64,000 nucleotides of DNA from the NCBI GenBank assembly GCA_038363925.1, contig JAQQWL010000011.1:6386001-6450000 (forward strand), in the 5' to 3' direction. The DNA comes from Apiospora phragmitis. Its lineage: Eukaryota; Ascomycota; Sordariomycetes; Amphisphaeriales; Apiosporaceae. The notes under the pieces were generated by a model that worked only from the letters and a program-made list of their open reading frames with translations, did no database searches and was not told where the DNA came from. Positions 1 to 12,675 of the stretch are shown in pieces (within the stretch, counting starts at the first letter, position 1; each line of letters starts with the position of its first letter). The translations under genes and the position numbers were made by a program.

Positions 1-165
1 GGCTATTACTGTGAAGCAGATCGCACTGGGCGTTCAAGACCTCCTCGACAACCCAAATCCCGAGTCTCCTGCCCAGCTGAAGCCTACAACTTGTTCAAGA
101 AGGATCGAACCGAATATGAGCGACGAGTGCGTCGTGTGGTCAAGGATAATGCTCCAGGATCTTGA
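1..165 (+). CDS. UBC9: SUMO-conjugating enzyme UBC9, C-terminal part (5' end outside window)
   Basis: This is the last exon portion of the E2 enzyme that transfers SUMO to substrate lysines, together with the E1 and SIZ-type E3 ligases, mainly in the nucleus. The visible peptide begins AITVKQIALGVQDLLDNPNP and continues ESPAQ, which is the UBC-fold segment of Ubc9 after the active-site region; the catalytic Cys lies upstream of the window. The reading frame breaks after CAG (bases 74-76): restoring one lost G there gives the expected AEAYNLFKKDRTEYERRV C-terminal helix and a stop at 163-165. In the sequence as given, translation runs into another frame. The family assignment rests on this C-terminal helix and the LLGIQDLL-like motif. 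A single-base assembly error is more likely than a real lesion, because Ubc9 is essential in most fungi. Confidence 0.85.
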   Translation, partial: GYYCEADRTGRSRPPRQPKSRVSCPAEAYNLFKKDRTEYERRVRRVVKDNAPGS

Positions 166-1197
166 GGTGCTAGGCGCTCCAACGTTTATTCACGACTCAA
201 ACGAAGGTCATGACAAAAGAAAAGTAAAGGAAGAAGAAGCAGGGAGAATACGAGATTTTGAGACTCCGGGATACTGGACTGGCGTTTAGGATGGCGATAC
301 CACCAGTGATGGATTGTTTGCTTTTAAATCGTGGAGTTTCTCTGCTGAAACTCTACAGGGGAATACGAGGGAAGAATTTGACGCGTTTCTAGCCTTTGGT
401 CAGCTATGGAAGAAGGGCGTCTGGCATAGAATAATTTTCTTTAGCATCACCGAGATGTTCTCACGATGGTTATGACTTTCACCTCATCTTGCACCTACTT
501 GGCTTGCTCGCCATGCATGCTATGCTGTCACGTACTTGAAGAAAGTGGAGTCGCCCACTCGTTCGTGTCTACGTATGTAGGTGTGCAAACGCCGTTCGGG
601 GCGAAAGCATAAGTCCGTATTAAACATTGTAAAAGGCGACTGTCATAGTAGGTCCTTATCGAGAGAGGTTAGGTAATTCGTGGCTTGGCTGGACCGTGGT
701 GGCCGTCTACTATTGATGCAGGCTGATAAGTCAATTCAAGCAGGCCGATCTCGGGGACAAAAGCTGACACTTGCTGAGTGCTTTTGAGACAGAGCTAGGT
801 TAATAACAGTCGGATTCTGAAGCCGGGTGGTAGCTTGGTAACTGCCCGGCTTGCGCTCGAAACTAATACGGGTCCAGCAAGGCAAGGGGAAGTATTCAGC
901 CGTTACGAGAAGACTCACCAGCGGCGAGAAACGGCTTTTGGTTTTTTATATGACTCTTGACCTTATCAGTCAGACCGGTTGCGTACCTGGAACCAGAGAC
1001 TGATCGCGTGGGGCTTGGCTCTACTATTGTTAGGCTCTTACCATCTCTCTGCAACTTAAGGACCCGGCCAATTTTTGTAGCTTTCGCTCGTTAAGACTCA
1101 CACGTTTCCCTTCTCGACAACTTTATTCTGGCATAGAACCGTTAGACACTCCTCGTCCCTTTTCTTGTTTGGCCTACGAATCCGCAAACGAGTCAAC
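166..1197. other. Intergenic region UBC9-ASN
   Basis: No coding sequence is supported here. It must hold the UBC9 3' UTR and the asparagine synthetase promoter and leader. The last 100 bases before the ATG are pyrimidine-rich (for example around 1100-1170), as is common for fungal leaders. Confidence 0.6.
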
Positions 1198-3460
1198 ATG
1201 TGTGGCATATTTGCGTGTCACTGGTAAGCCAACCACATCCCAATCCGATTGGCACAACCACCATCACATGGAAGGAGGGGCAATTATCCCACAACGACCC
1301 CGCCAAACAATTCTTGGGCGAACGCCTGCTAATGTAGATGGTTTTGCGCGCAGTCACCCTGACGTGCAGAAGTTTAAGCCAACCGCTCTGCGACTTGCGA
1401 AGCAGTAAGCGATCCTGCTCTGATGTTCTGGAACTTCAATTGACTCGTCATCTACAGAATCCGGCACAGAGGCCCCGATTGGAGTGAGTCACTTATGATC
1501 GTCAGTTATAGGGGTGGTTCTGGCTAACCATTACGTCCACCAGGTGGAAGCGTTATCTGCAACAACACAAGTATGACCAGCCCCCTCCTCTTCCACTCGG
1601 ACGCACACTGATCTGTCTCGATTGCAGTTCTTTGCCATGAGCGTCTCAGTATTGTCGGCGTTGGTAAGTTTCCTGTTGCTTTTTCCATTTTTGCGAACGA
1701 CAAACTCACAGATGGCTACCAGAGTCTGGCGCCCAGCCCCTTACCAACGAAGATGAGACCATTGTTCTCGCTGTCAACGGCGAGATCTACAACCACAGAT
1801 TAATCCGAAAGAACCTGAAGACCCCCTATCACTTCAAGACGACCTCGGACTGCGAAGTCATCATTCCCTTGTACTTGGAGTATGGCCTGGACGCGCCCAA
1901 ATACTTGGACGGCATGTTCTCGTTCGTTCTGTACGACAAGAAGCTTGACCGAACCATCGCTGCACGAGACCCGATCGGTATCACCACCTTTTACCAAGGC
2001 TGGTCTTCGCAGCAGAATGACGCAACCTACTTCGCCTCCGAGCTGAAGTGTCTTCATTCGGTATGCGACAAGATTCGCTCTTTCCCCCCGGGCCACATAT
2101 TCGATACCAAGACTGGCGAGACTACCCGTTATTTCCAACCCACGTGGTGGGACGGCGCCAAGGTCCCGAGACACCCTGGATCTCAAGGCCGTCCGGGAGA
2201 GCTTGGAAAAAGTCTGTACGCAAACGTCTCATGGCTGAAGTCCCTTACGGTGTCTTGCTCTCCGGTGGCTTGGACTCCAGCTTAGTTGCTTCTATTGCTC
2301 AACGCGAGACGCAGCGATTGAAGAAGCTGGCTCTGGCTGCCAATGGCAACGCAGAAACAGAGGATGACCCTGACAAGGGCGAGGGTCTGGTTGGCATCGA
2401 CAACGACAACAAATTGACGACACAGACATTCTTGCCCCAGCTCAACTCCTTTTCCATCGGCCTTCCTGGCTCGCCTGACAACGAGGCGGCACTCAAGGCG
2501 GCCAAATTCCTTGGAACCAAGCATCACGTCATGACCTTCACCATAGAGGATGGTCTCAACGCACTTTCGGATGTTATCTTCCATCTCGAGACCTACGACG
2601 TGACGACTATTCGTGCCTCGACGCCAATGTATCTGCTGTCGAGAAAGATCAAGGCCATGGGCATCAAGATGGTGCTCAGTGGCGAGGGAAGCGATGAGAT
2701 CTTTGGCGGATACCTGTACTTCCACGCTGCGCCGGATAAGAAGGCTTTCCACGAGGAAACTGTTCGTCGCGTTAAGAACCTCCACCTCGCGGACTGTCTT
2801 TGAGCCAACAAGTCAACATCGGCTTGGGGTCTCGAAGCCCGAGTTCCCTTTCCTCGACAAGGAGGTTAGTCGCTTTGATCTGGACTTTGTCTTGGCATTT
2901 GCTAATACTATTGCAGTTCCTGGAGCTCAGCATGAACATCGATCCCCAAGAGAAGATGATCACGAAGGAGCGCATAGAGAAGTACATCTTGCGCAAGGCA
3001 TTCGACACCTCCGATGAGCCCGAGACTGAGCCCTACCTGCCTGATGAGATCCTGTGGAGACAAAAGGAGCAGTTCTCGGATGGTGTGGGCTACGGCTGGA
3101 TCGACGCTCTGAAGGACAACGCCGAGTTGCATGTAACGGACGAGATGATGAAGAACCCCAAGCCCGAGTGGGGTAACGACATCCCCGATACTAAGGAGGC
3201 GTAAGTCTTGACGCTTTGGCTTTCATGGGCATTACTAATCGGAGACGCAGGTACTGGTACCGATGCATGTTTGACGAGCACTTCCCTCCTCACTGCGCAG
3301 AGACTGTTATGCGATGGACGCCGACTTGGTCGAAGCAGTCCGACCCAAGTGGACGGTAAGTTGATGCAGGATTTGCTTTTGAACCCACGCACGCACGGGA
3401 CTAATAGAATACCACAGAGCCATTTCTACACACAACGACAAATATGCCACCACACAATGA
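1198..3460 (+). CDS. ASN1: Asparagine synthetase (glutamine-hydrolysing), nine exons, disrupted
   Basis: Cytosolic enzyme making asparagine from aspartate, ATP and glutamine. Exons by splice signals: 1198-1223, 1354-1404, 1458-1483, 1544-1570, 1628-1663, 1723-2864, 2917-3200, 3251-3355, 3418-3460. The start is fixed by MCGIFACH, whose Cys2 is the glutaminase nucleophile. RHRGPDWSG and VNGEIYNH mark the amidotransferase half; the ATP-pyrophosphatase loop SGGLDSS lies near 2264-2284 and [11 protein letters not shown] near 2683-2712. The C-terminus ends HNDKYATTQ. As written the gene cannot be read through: an extra base near 2165-2167, an extra A at 2207-2211, a TGA at 2801-2803 where the family has Arg (CGA), and an extra C at 2852-2853. 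Removing the three insertions gives 578 codons, the normal family length. Identity is certain; whether the gene is functional is open, since a mixture of assembly errors and a real nonsense mutation would look the same. Confidence 0.9.
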
Positions 3461-4346
3461 TCACAGCCGTATAGCTGCGTGGCTGGCCTGAAAACGATCG
3501 TGTCGAGAGACGTTGGGCCTAGCTGCCAGGATAGGCTGCCAAGGCCCTTCCGACCGTTGAGCATACGATAGATGAATATGCACTCGCGATCAAGGACGAA
3601 AAACTAATGATTGGAGTTCTCTCGGGGGTACTTCAAGGAAAAAACACTGGGCGATGTAAATTGAGCCTCTGGCGGGCCATCTAGATATCGTGAGCACCTA
3701 AGCTCGCAGAACTGCCATTGCCAATTATATCAAGTTGTATTTTAGAATATACCCCCTATAGATGAGTCTGTGTGTTGTCAGACTCGGTGATAACTGCATG
3801 ATTTGTAGTAGTTTCTCTCCCCAATTAACTGTCATGGGCAGAGAGCATCTCTTCAGCGGACCAATCAGAAAACGGCTCCCTTGCAGCCAGCCAAAGCCAA
3901 ACCTGGCAATTTGCTTCACCGATGGCCCCTGGCCGCTAAACCCGATTCTGCGACCGAGGGGTTGTCATCGCGAAAAGTACGGGCGGCTTGGTCGCATTCA
4001 CAGCCTTGATTTGGCCTGCTCGGTATGTCGCTCACTCCCTCACCCAGAGATAAACCCGTGGGTCCTCATCTTCTAGTGAAGTAGAGCTGCATCTGACCAA
4101 AGGTTTGGTATCGTTGCCATGACTTGATTTCCCGCTTCTTTCTTCTTTCTTCTTTCCTTTTGAAGACAAAAGAAAGGACAGTCGCTTCCGAGAAGAATGC
4201 GTCCAGGCCTGACACGGCGCAATGAGGGTAACAACAACAACTACCTTGCGATAGCGTCGCTCTTCCCGATTTCCCCTGAACGCTGGTCAGCTGCACACTA
4301 TCCTTACTTCTTCATCTGATCGGTTCGGACCCGGTTGACCACCATC
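3461..4346. other. Intergenic region ASN-caspase/rhodanese gene
   Basis: No gene is supported. It contains a C/T-rich stretch at 4138-4158 shortly upstream of the next start codon, consistent with a fungal promoter or leader. Confidence 0.5.
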
Positions 4347-7300
4347 ATGGGCGACCAGCCACCATATGTGACTCTGAGGACTAGGAGGCCTACGGATGGA
4401 AATAGCATGAGTAGCGGGGATTCTGCCGTACGTGGTGAAGTCATGCATAGTGTTCAACGTCGGAATCGCTCAGCTCCACTCACCTCTACTCAGTATGGCT
4501 CAAGTGTTGGAGACGACCGGACGCCGCCGGCGACGCACGACATCAGTCGCGTCAGCTATCACGTCAAGCATCTGTCCGACTTTGCGAAATCGCTCGAGGA
4601 TGTGCGTACTTGCTATCCCATCCCTAGCATGAGGCTGCCCCCATGTCGTGTACTAATAATGATGATCCAACTTCCAGTCTGCTGCGCGAGCATTCCCGAA
4701 CCGCGGCAGGTCGCAGAGGTACAGGAAGGTGCAGGCGCTGCTCCTCCACTGGAGATCCGACGATTTATTCGTTTTGCCTGAACTCGAAGACCTTGAGCAG
4801 TGCCTTCGGGAAGACTATAGCTTCGATACAGACACGTTCGCGATTCCGTCCGACAACTCCCATCTGGAACTCATGATGAGGGTAGGATCCATGATCAAAG
4901 AGCACGAGTCTACTGACACCTTGTTTATTATATACTATGGCGGCCATGCCCGGATAGATGACTCGCGGCAGAGCACTTGGTGTGCGTAAGTCTACCTGGA
5001 AGAACCCATTACCTCCTGGATCGCTTACTCATCTGTTCTCGCGGAATAGAGCTCGAAACCCGGACTCGCCATGGCTACAGTGCGTTTCAAGTCTCAATCC
5101 CGCTTTACTCAGCCGCTAACCGGCCGGCAGATGGTCTGCTATCCAAACACTGCTAGAGCGGTCGCTATCGGACGTCCTCATCTTGCTGGACTGCTGTGCC
5201 GGGGCTGCCAGTGCAACGTTCCCTAATGGCAACAGCACTACTGAGACGATATCGGCCAGTAGCTGGGATGCCATTGCTCCCGATCCAGGGAGATATAGCT
5301 TCACCAACGCCTTAATCGAGGTTTTGCAAGAGTGGAAGCACAGGACTTACTCTGCAGCGATGTTACATGCAGAGGTGCTGGCGCGACTAAAGCATCCTCG
5401 GCCTATCATGTTGAACGGAAAGCACTTCGAAGCCCGGTCGACGCCAGTCCACTTCATGATGACGTCGAACCACAAGGCTCCCAGCATTGAGATGTCCCGC
5501 CTCCTCGGCGACGACATGCGGCCGCCCTCGCCCCCGCAGGAATTTGAAGGGGAAGTCCCGACACCCACGGGGAGATCCGGTGGTTCGCAGGAGCTCGTGT
5601 CGGCAGAGCCCACAGAGGACGTCCCCCACGTCATGATATCACTCGCCCTTGAAGACAACCAGAGCTTGGACATCAATGCTTGGGAGAGCTGGCTTGCGGC
5701 GTTCCCAGCGATTGCCAAGTATGTCAAGGTGCAAGGGGTCTTCAAAAGCCATTCCACGCTCATGTTATTGTCCTTGCCGGTGATGGTATGGGACCTTCTA
5801 CCAGAGAATCTGGCGACTAACTTCATTGCGTTCATACGGTCGAATAATCTGGCAATCCCCAAGGGAGGTGTGCCTCACGGGGTCGAGGCAGAAGTGCGAA
5901 TGTCGGGCTCGGAGGTAGAATCTGGCTCGATCTTTTCAGGGACCACCATGATGACCGGGGCTCTCAACCCAGGCAATGTGTTACTACCAGGTGTGGTCGG
6001 ACCCAACCTACAGGAGACTGGAACTGCTGCGTCCACCAGGGCACCAAGTTCATTATCCGGGAGCGCAGGAGTTCAACCAAGCCCACCGAAAGCTCCAAGC
6101 CCGTTCCGCAATGAGTGGCGGCCCAGGCCCTTTAGCCCTCTAGGCAGGCACGCCACAGCACCGCCGTCCACTACAAGTGACGCCATTTCAGAGACTATGA
6201 TACTCAACCAAGCTCGTAGCTCACGAAAGACGTACATAACGTCGGGAGACAATATCCCCGATCGCCCGCGCCTCGCTCCACACGTAGAATGTCGCTTGGA
6301 GAATTATTTCCAAGATGACCCAGCCCTAACGGTGGCCGTCAAGGAGTTCTTGGCATCGAACTTGGGCATCGAAACTACAGATATTGATGTAAGCGCAGTG
6401 TGATGGCTCGTAAACTAATGACGACTGACCATTCTATAGATTTGGTTCTATCACCGCCGTGAGCAACAACAAGTGGCTGTAAGGTTACAAAGTTTAGGCA
6501 TCGAAAGCCAACGTAAAATCCAGACGAACGATGGCGCTCATATGATACTACCTGGACATCTGAATCAGCTACTCGATACACTGTTGCCGAGCCAGATGCT
6601 CATCGTCGACCTCCGGGCTCCGAAAGAATACCAACGGTCACACATTCACGGTGCCATCAACTTCCGCGCACCTGCCTCTTTCGTTCAGCGAGCAAGCTTT
6701 GATATGATTGAACAGGCGATTGTCGATGATGCGAGCCGACACGCTTTCCGTCGATGGTCAGAGTTTAGGTGTGTCGTCTTCTATGACAGACACATTGAAT
6801 TTGCCTGGGAATGTCCCACGGCGGACGCTCTCATCCCACGCTTCAAGGAACAGGGCTGGAGTGGGCACATCTTTATACCAAAGGGGCATTATCGCGAGTT
6901 CTCAGCCTCCTTCGACAAACACATTGGGGGCTCTAGGATGAGTGCCGAAGCTGCCAAGTATCTGGAGAGCTTGAGCGAACGGGCGATGGAGAAGCAGGTT
7001 TGTCCATTCAATGGCCTTTATCTAGGCGGCGTTGAACCTGACATATTCACAGAAGGATAACGAGCAAGCCTACAGCGACTGGCTGAGACTGGTCAAGGAT
7101 GACGACCGAGCTGCGTCCACCGAGCTGGTGCCCGCAGTCAAGGCTGAGCGGATGGACGCCATGATACTACACCAGAAGGATCTAGAGGATGAGTTTGAGA
7201 GACGCCTGCCGTCTCTGTACCGGAAGGCCCTCGATCTCGCAACGACTGCACAAGAGGACGAGCCGGTCGAGAACTGGGACCGGAAAGCGCCCATGGTCGA

Positions 7301-7637
7301 GCATCTCTCGCGAGGCTTAGAGAAGATGCAGGAGGTCGGCAGTGGGACAAGATCGCCTGGCAGCGGAGACCCCAGACACGGCTTGCCGAGCTACCCTGAG
7401 AAGAGCCGGGATCCTCACTTTACTGCCGACGATTACGATGTGATCGACGCGGACCATGAACATCTGCCGAGCGACGCAGCCTATCAGCAAAATGCCGCGG
7501 CTGCTGGAGTGGGTAAGGCGCCCTTTTATTCGTCTGACGATCCAGCGGGACCCTCAGGCGATACGCAGCAGAAGAAGGGGGCCTCGACAGGCGGGCGAGG
7601 GAGGAACCTCTTCAGAATGTTACGAAGTGCGCGGTGA
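4347..7637 (+). CDS. Caspase-like (C14) domain fused to a degenerate rhodanese domain
   Basis: Six exons by splice signals: 4347-4601, 4678-4985, 5050-5079, 5131-6388, 6440-6997, 7053-7637; they sum to 997 codons without a break. The N-terminal half resembles a caspase/metacaspase fold: LFIIYYGGHA places the catalytic His at about residue 175, and LILLDCCAGA places the Cys at about residue 220, matching the YxGHx...DxC dyad of clan CD peptidases. A proline/serine-rich linker (about residues 340-590) follows. Residues about 660-790 resemble a rhodanese domain (LIVDLRAPKEYQRSHIHGAI), but the loop after VVFYD has no Cys, so sulfurtransferase or phosphatase activity is unlikely; USP8/Ubp-type rhodanese domains are similarly inactive. 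The C-terminus is polar and ends RNLFRMLRSAR. I infer a scaffold or regulatory protease; similar fungal proteins are often annotated as tyrosine phosphatases, which the missing Cys argues against. Substrate and pathway are unknown. Confidence 0.85.
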
Positions 7638-9790
7638 AGGGGTGAATGGGCAAGGGGGTAAAAGGCTTGGTGGGCGGGTGCTTGCTGACTCGAGCGAGCT
7701 GGCTAGGGGAAGCAAAGTTTTGACTGACGGATGTCATGTAAGACGAATGTTTGAATGGGTAAGGTCTTGTCCCTGGAATGGTAGGAGTCGGACGGCGAAA
7801 AAGGGCAGGGCCATGGCGGGAATAACACGTTAGCATTTGTCAGGTACCTGCATCATCTCTTACCCCGTCCCACCATGAAGGGCACGACGACGCAACATTT
7901 GCCGAAAACAGTCGGCCTAGCGGCAAAGGCGTGACGATTCATCTCTTCTTGACATGTGTGGTTCGTGTTTAGGCGACCTGCTAGCCGGCTTCTCATCAGC
8001 TCTGCTCGTATCCCCTTCTGCTCGCGTCACGTTTAAAGTTTGGCACTGGGAATGTTTCGGGCCTCGTCCCAAGAAGCAGGATCAAGCAGACGTTGAAGGA
8101 GTTTAACCGGCTAGTACATACTCTGAAAAAGAAGGGACGATTTAAAAAATATCGTTCGGCCGAGCAATGCGATTGGCCAGGGGAAGCTTGCTTATTCTTC
8201 TATACTCATATCCAACGGCATAACCAACCCTCCAGCAAAGACTTGGCATGCAAAAAGGGTAGGTGATGGGCGGCATACTGTCAATGTTAAGCCTTGGATG
8301 GCCGGAAAGCAAGCATGATTTGAGATGTTGACAGCCAATACCAGACAAGTGAACCAAGCAGCCGAGCAACTACGTGCGTAGTGAGACCAGGGAGCCGTTG
8401 TTATCACTCCCGCATCACCTGAGGAACAAGCTGCTTCCTGGGGGTTCATCCTATGTGTGCGGTATAGAGCGTATATGATATGGCATTGAGCGGGCGAGGA
8501 ATACGAACGAGCCGCCTTGTATCCATTCATATCAGATTTGTCATTCGCAGTCGAATCAACAAACAGGCATATGGGGATGGAGATGGGAAGGATGGGGTAC
8601 AGGGAGCTTGCTTGCTTCCATTCTCTTCCCTTACTCGCCATAGGCAATAATACCAGTAACTCCTAAGTCAGGTGAGATGGCCCTTGGCGTGATGTTTGCG
8701 ACATCAGTGCCTCCTCCCCTCGCCTCGCCTCCCCATCCCCATTCCACGCCATTCCATTCCTGACACCAGACACAGTTCTTGTGAATCAATCAACCCACCA
8801 AAATCCGGGCCCCCTTCTGCCCGGAGAGTGTGGCTTGTCATGTCACAGAAAAGCGTTTCTCTCACAACGGCCCCCTGTCTGGCAAGCAGGCCGTCCCCCC
8901 TCCTCTCCCCGTTTTGCCAGAGGAAACTGACACACCACGAACACACAAAACACGGCCTGGCGTGGCGAAGCCCCCCAAACTAAAAGGGTCATCCATCACG
9001 TTTTATCCATAATTTTAAGCTTAACAAATGCGGGAAGGGACAGGTAGGAGGAGAGCATTTCAGACACGGTATCGAGAGACATTGAAGCGGAAAAAACGAA
9101 GTAATTTTTGCGCCTTTTTGGCAGTGGAAGAGAGCTACTGTGCCGGGGGTGCGGATGTTAGCTGGACTGTCAATCAGATATGTACATAAAAATAATGATC
9201 ATAAGTCCGATGATTCGGTTGGGTCTGCACAAGTACATAGGCGAGAGAGAGGCATGGTCGGAGTGTCTTGCTATACACATCCATGCAATAGTGCGTATAT
9301 AACCACCCATGTACGTGGGGGCAGATCCCCGATCAAGTTCGTCACATTTCTTTTACGTCGTCTTAAGTATGTATGTGGTGTAAGTCCCGCATTCTTCCTA
9401 CCTGGACTCAGATCAACAGCGAGGGAAAGGGGGGGGGGGGAAAGAGAAGGAGTACGCGCGAACGTACGGGAAAGCGGTGAGTGATCAATTTAAACCAAGT
9501 AGGAGAAGGCAGACAAGTGATACTATTGCCACGCACACTCACACACACTGATATAGTTCGACCCTCCTATAGTGCAACATATCTGCAAGATGAAGGACGA
9601 CCGTCGATCCTAGCCCCTCTATAAATCCGAGATGACAGCAGTATGAGGGTGTGCATTGCATCTGCTATACCTCCGCTTGGGCGCTATACCACTGACAAGC
9701 CCCGTGCTAAGCCCGGAGCGGGTGTCGCTGGTTCGTAGTAAGCCTCGGAGAAAAACAGGTCAGCAAGCCGGTTAAGGAAAAAGACGGCGA

Positions 9791-9842
9791 ATCTAGCATC
9801 TAGCATCTAGCATCTAGCATCTAGCATCTAGCATCTAGCATC
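9791..9842. repeat. Heptamer minisatellite (ATCTAGC)n
   Basis: Seven perfect head-to-tail copies of ATCTAGC plus a partial eighth, followed directly by a (GTA)n run. No flanking genes or spacers, so it is a simple tandem repeat. Confidence 0.95.
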
Positions 9843-12648
9843 GTAGTAGTAGTATATAGACAGAAGGGAGAGGTATGCATGTAGCGTGTAAGTTGAAAGT
9901 TTCTGGTTATGCATATGATGCCGCTGCTGCATCGATAGTTGACACCAACCCTTTTCCAGGGTCTACTGTTTATATTCTATTTTCTTTCTTCAACCCGTCT
10001 CTCTCGTCCGTCTTGCCTTGCCCCCCTTCTGGACCCCCTCCCCCCTAGTGGTATTCAATATGGGGCGTCTGCTATGGGGGGACGGGGGTGGCGCTAGACC
10101 GGCTGCCAGTCCCGTTGGATTTCCTTTGTTTTGACAGCAGGTGTGGTCTGTCAATTTCGGTCCACTCTCTCCCTTTTCCCCCCGCCCGCCCCGATTTCCG
10201 ATCTTGACAGTTTGATTGTCAATCGCTACAGGATCTGTTCTAGAAGACCGCAACCACATATTGGCAACCCGGAAATACGCAGGCAGCGCAGGAAAGAAGA
10301 GACGAAGGCAATTGATAATCATCGGTTGGCAGTGATTGGCATAGATATACCTAAAATCTGCTAACGGTCTTTCTTCTTCTTCAAAATCATGACATTGAGG
10401 AGAGTATTACCCAATTCATGAACTTATGCAACAAGAGAGGTGGTGGTAGCTATGGCAAGATACTGGTTCTTTTCGTGACACCCCGCCTGACTCGGGACGT
10501 CAGTCCGTCCTGTGGTGAGACGATTTCCGGCGCAAGCACAGCCTCAACGGCGTCATGGTCCATCATCAATATGATACTGGGCCACGAAACGAGCAACAAA
10601 AAGGAGGGGGCGCGCCTACCTACTACAAGCTACACTCTACAACCTACAAGGGGGTGTGTAAAGGAAAAGATACAAGCATGGTTGGTCGGAGTTAGCACGA
10701 TTATAACTCGCTCGCTTGCCTGCCATGCTGTGAGGTGAGATCTGACAGGTGTTCAGGAGGAGACGAAAAAAGGCTGGCCGAGAAAGCAATATAAGAGCAT
10801 AAAAGCAAAGAAGGAAAGCCAGTAACCGACGGGGAAACGACCCAAGGAAACAAATCCGGCCCAGGAAAAAAGAAGGTGATGACGATTCATTAGATATTCG
10901 ACTCGCATCACACGTGTCCCGAGGAGCGGCTTGACAAGGGCCCAAAAGAGATCTTAACCCCATAGGGCAACTTATTCGCGGCATTGGTCGAAGCAACCTG
11001 AGCAGCGTCGCATTGAAGGGAATCCTTCCCCATCGAAACTGCAGCATGTCAAAATACCAATACGCGGGAAGGATCTGATCTTGGTTTGGGAAGGGAAGGG
11101 GGGGGGTGGCTGTATGTAGGTACGGTTACATCGACAGACATCTGTATTGGTATGTATATACGGTGCGGTGCGGTACGGGGAATGGGCCAGCAAGCCAGGG
11201 CAGGCAGGATAGCCTGATAGCCTGGGTGCTGGGATAGGATAACTGGACAAGTCAGGAATGCAATTCAGCAGGTAACAAGGATCCATTACCACGGCGAACC
11301 GAACGGTGGGCTGTTTTATTCTGCTCGTTACCCACTGCCCATGCGTTCTGGTGCTGTGGCACTCCCCTCGAGCTCCAGTCCACTCCTTTCTCGTGATGCG
11401 ATTCGACGAGGCAGCGTTGCAGGCGATGTGACGTGCCGGGATGCCTGGCCTCTTCGGCTTGTACAGTGGAGGGCGGAGCAGCAGGCATACTTGTCGCACT
11501 TATATACGTAGACTCAATGACAATTGACAGCCGGCCGCTTGGACCTTTATCGGAGATCTTGACATGTTTCCATACAGTAATTGAGACAGTGTGGGCTGCC
11601 CATACCAATACCGACAACAACACCACAGCAACAGACAGACAGACTTTGAAGAGTCAGAAATAAACCGGACTTAGCTAACTCCATAGAATGACAGAAGGCT
11701 GCACTCGAGGATAACTTAACACCTTAGATATATAAATAGATAAAGAACAGAAAATAATATAGTAATTAATTCTAATCACAACAGTATTTTTTCTAAATTT
11801 TTCGCTCTATTCGTTCACTTTTGAACATTCTTTGAAATAGTGGTGGTTTACGTTGAGATGGCCAAGTCCGGTTTATTTCTGACAGCGCCAGCAGATAAGC
11901 AACTTGAGGAGAAAAGGGTCGGCCCACTGACTGCCCGGGACTTTTTGACAAAACCCCCGCCCAACCAACCAGGACCGGCTGATCAGGATCGTCGTCTATC
12001 GAGACTTGGCAAAATCTGCGTTTCCAAATAAAACATGAATGCATCGCACATACATACATATCGTCACGGTCAAAATGGAGGCGAAAGAAAGGGCGCCCCC
12101 GTTACCGAGTCATTTTGGTGCAACATACAAAACACCCAGGAACGTGCGTTTGTCAGTACTAATGACTGTTGCATACTACCTGCCTGCACACCCCATTCCA
12201 AGGGCAAAATGATTTGTGCCTAGGTTCAGCCAGGGAGCTGCCAATTCCGATCAAGAAAATGGTTCTAATATAGGCAGGGCTATATTCTTATACCCTCACC
12301 CACTCGCCATGCGAGAGCCGAGAGCTGACTTGGCTGTCGACAAAGTAAAGCAGTCACTTCATTGCCCTTCGCTAGCAAGAAAAGAGGCATGCATTTTGGG
12401 GAAATGCACCCGGAACCATGGCGCACTATTATCGCAAGGACACATGGCTGTTTATTAGTTGGCACAAGCAAGGGATATGACACCGGTCAAGACTCCGTAC
12501 GTCCAAGGCAAACAATGAATGCATCACCTTTGCTCCCAAGCGCACAATATATGGCGCAGTATGTAGTTGATGGAAAACACATACATACAGACACGGACCC
12601 CCTCCCTTCCTGGTGGCCGTCAACAATACCCCACTGCTGCTGCTGCTC

Positions 12649-12675
12649 GTGTGTGTATGTGTGTGTGTGTGCGTG
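12649..12675. repeat. GT-rich microsatellite
   Basis: Slightly interrupted (GT)n run, preceded by a short CTG repeat. Confidence 0.85.

Noticed and set aside
8192..8647. 151-codon open frame on the minus strand
   Set aside because: No domain, no exon chain, lies in simple non-coding sequence.
9791..9842. Possible CRISPR-like array
   Set aside because: Heptamer copies are contiguous without spacers; this is a minisatellite in a eukaryotic genome.
10972..11499. 175-codon open frame on the minus strand
   Set aside because: Reads through GC-rich simple sequence, no recognisable protein features.
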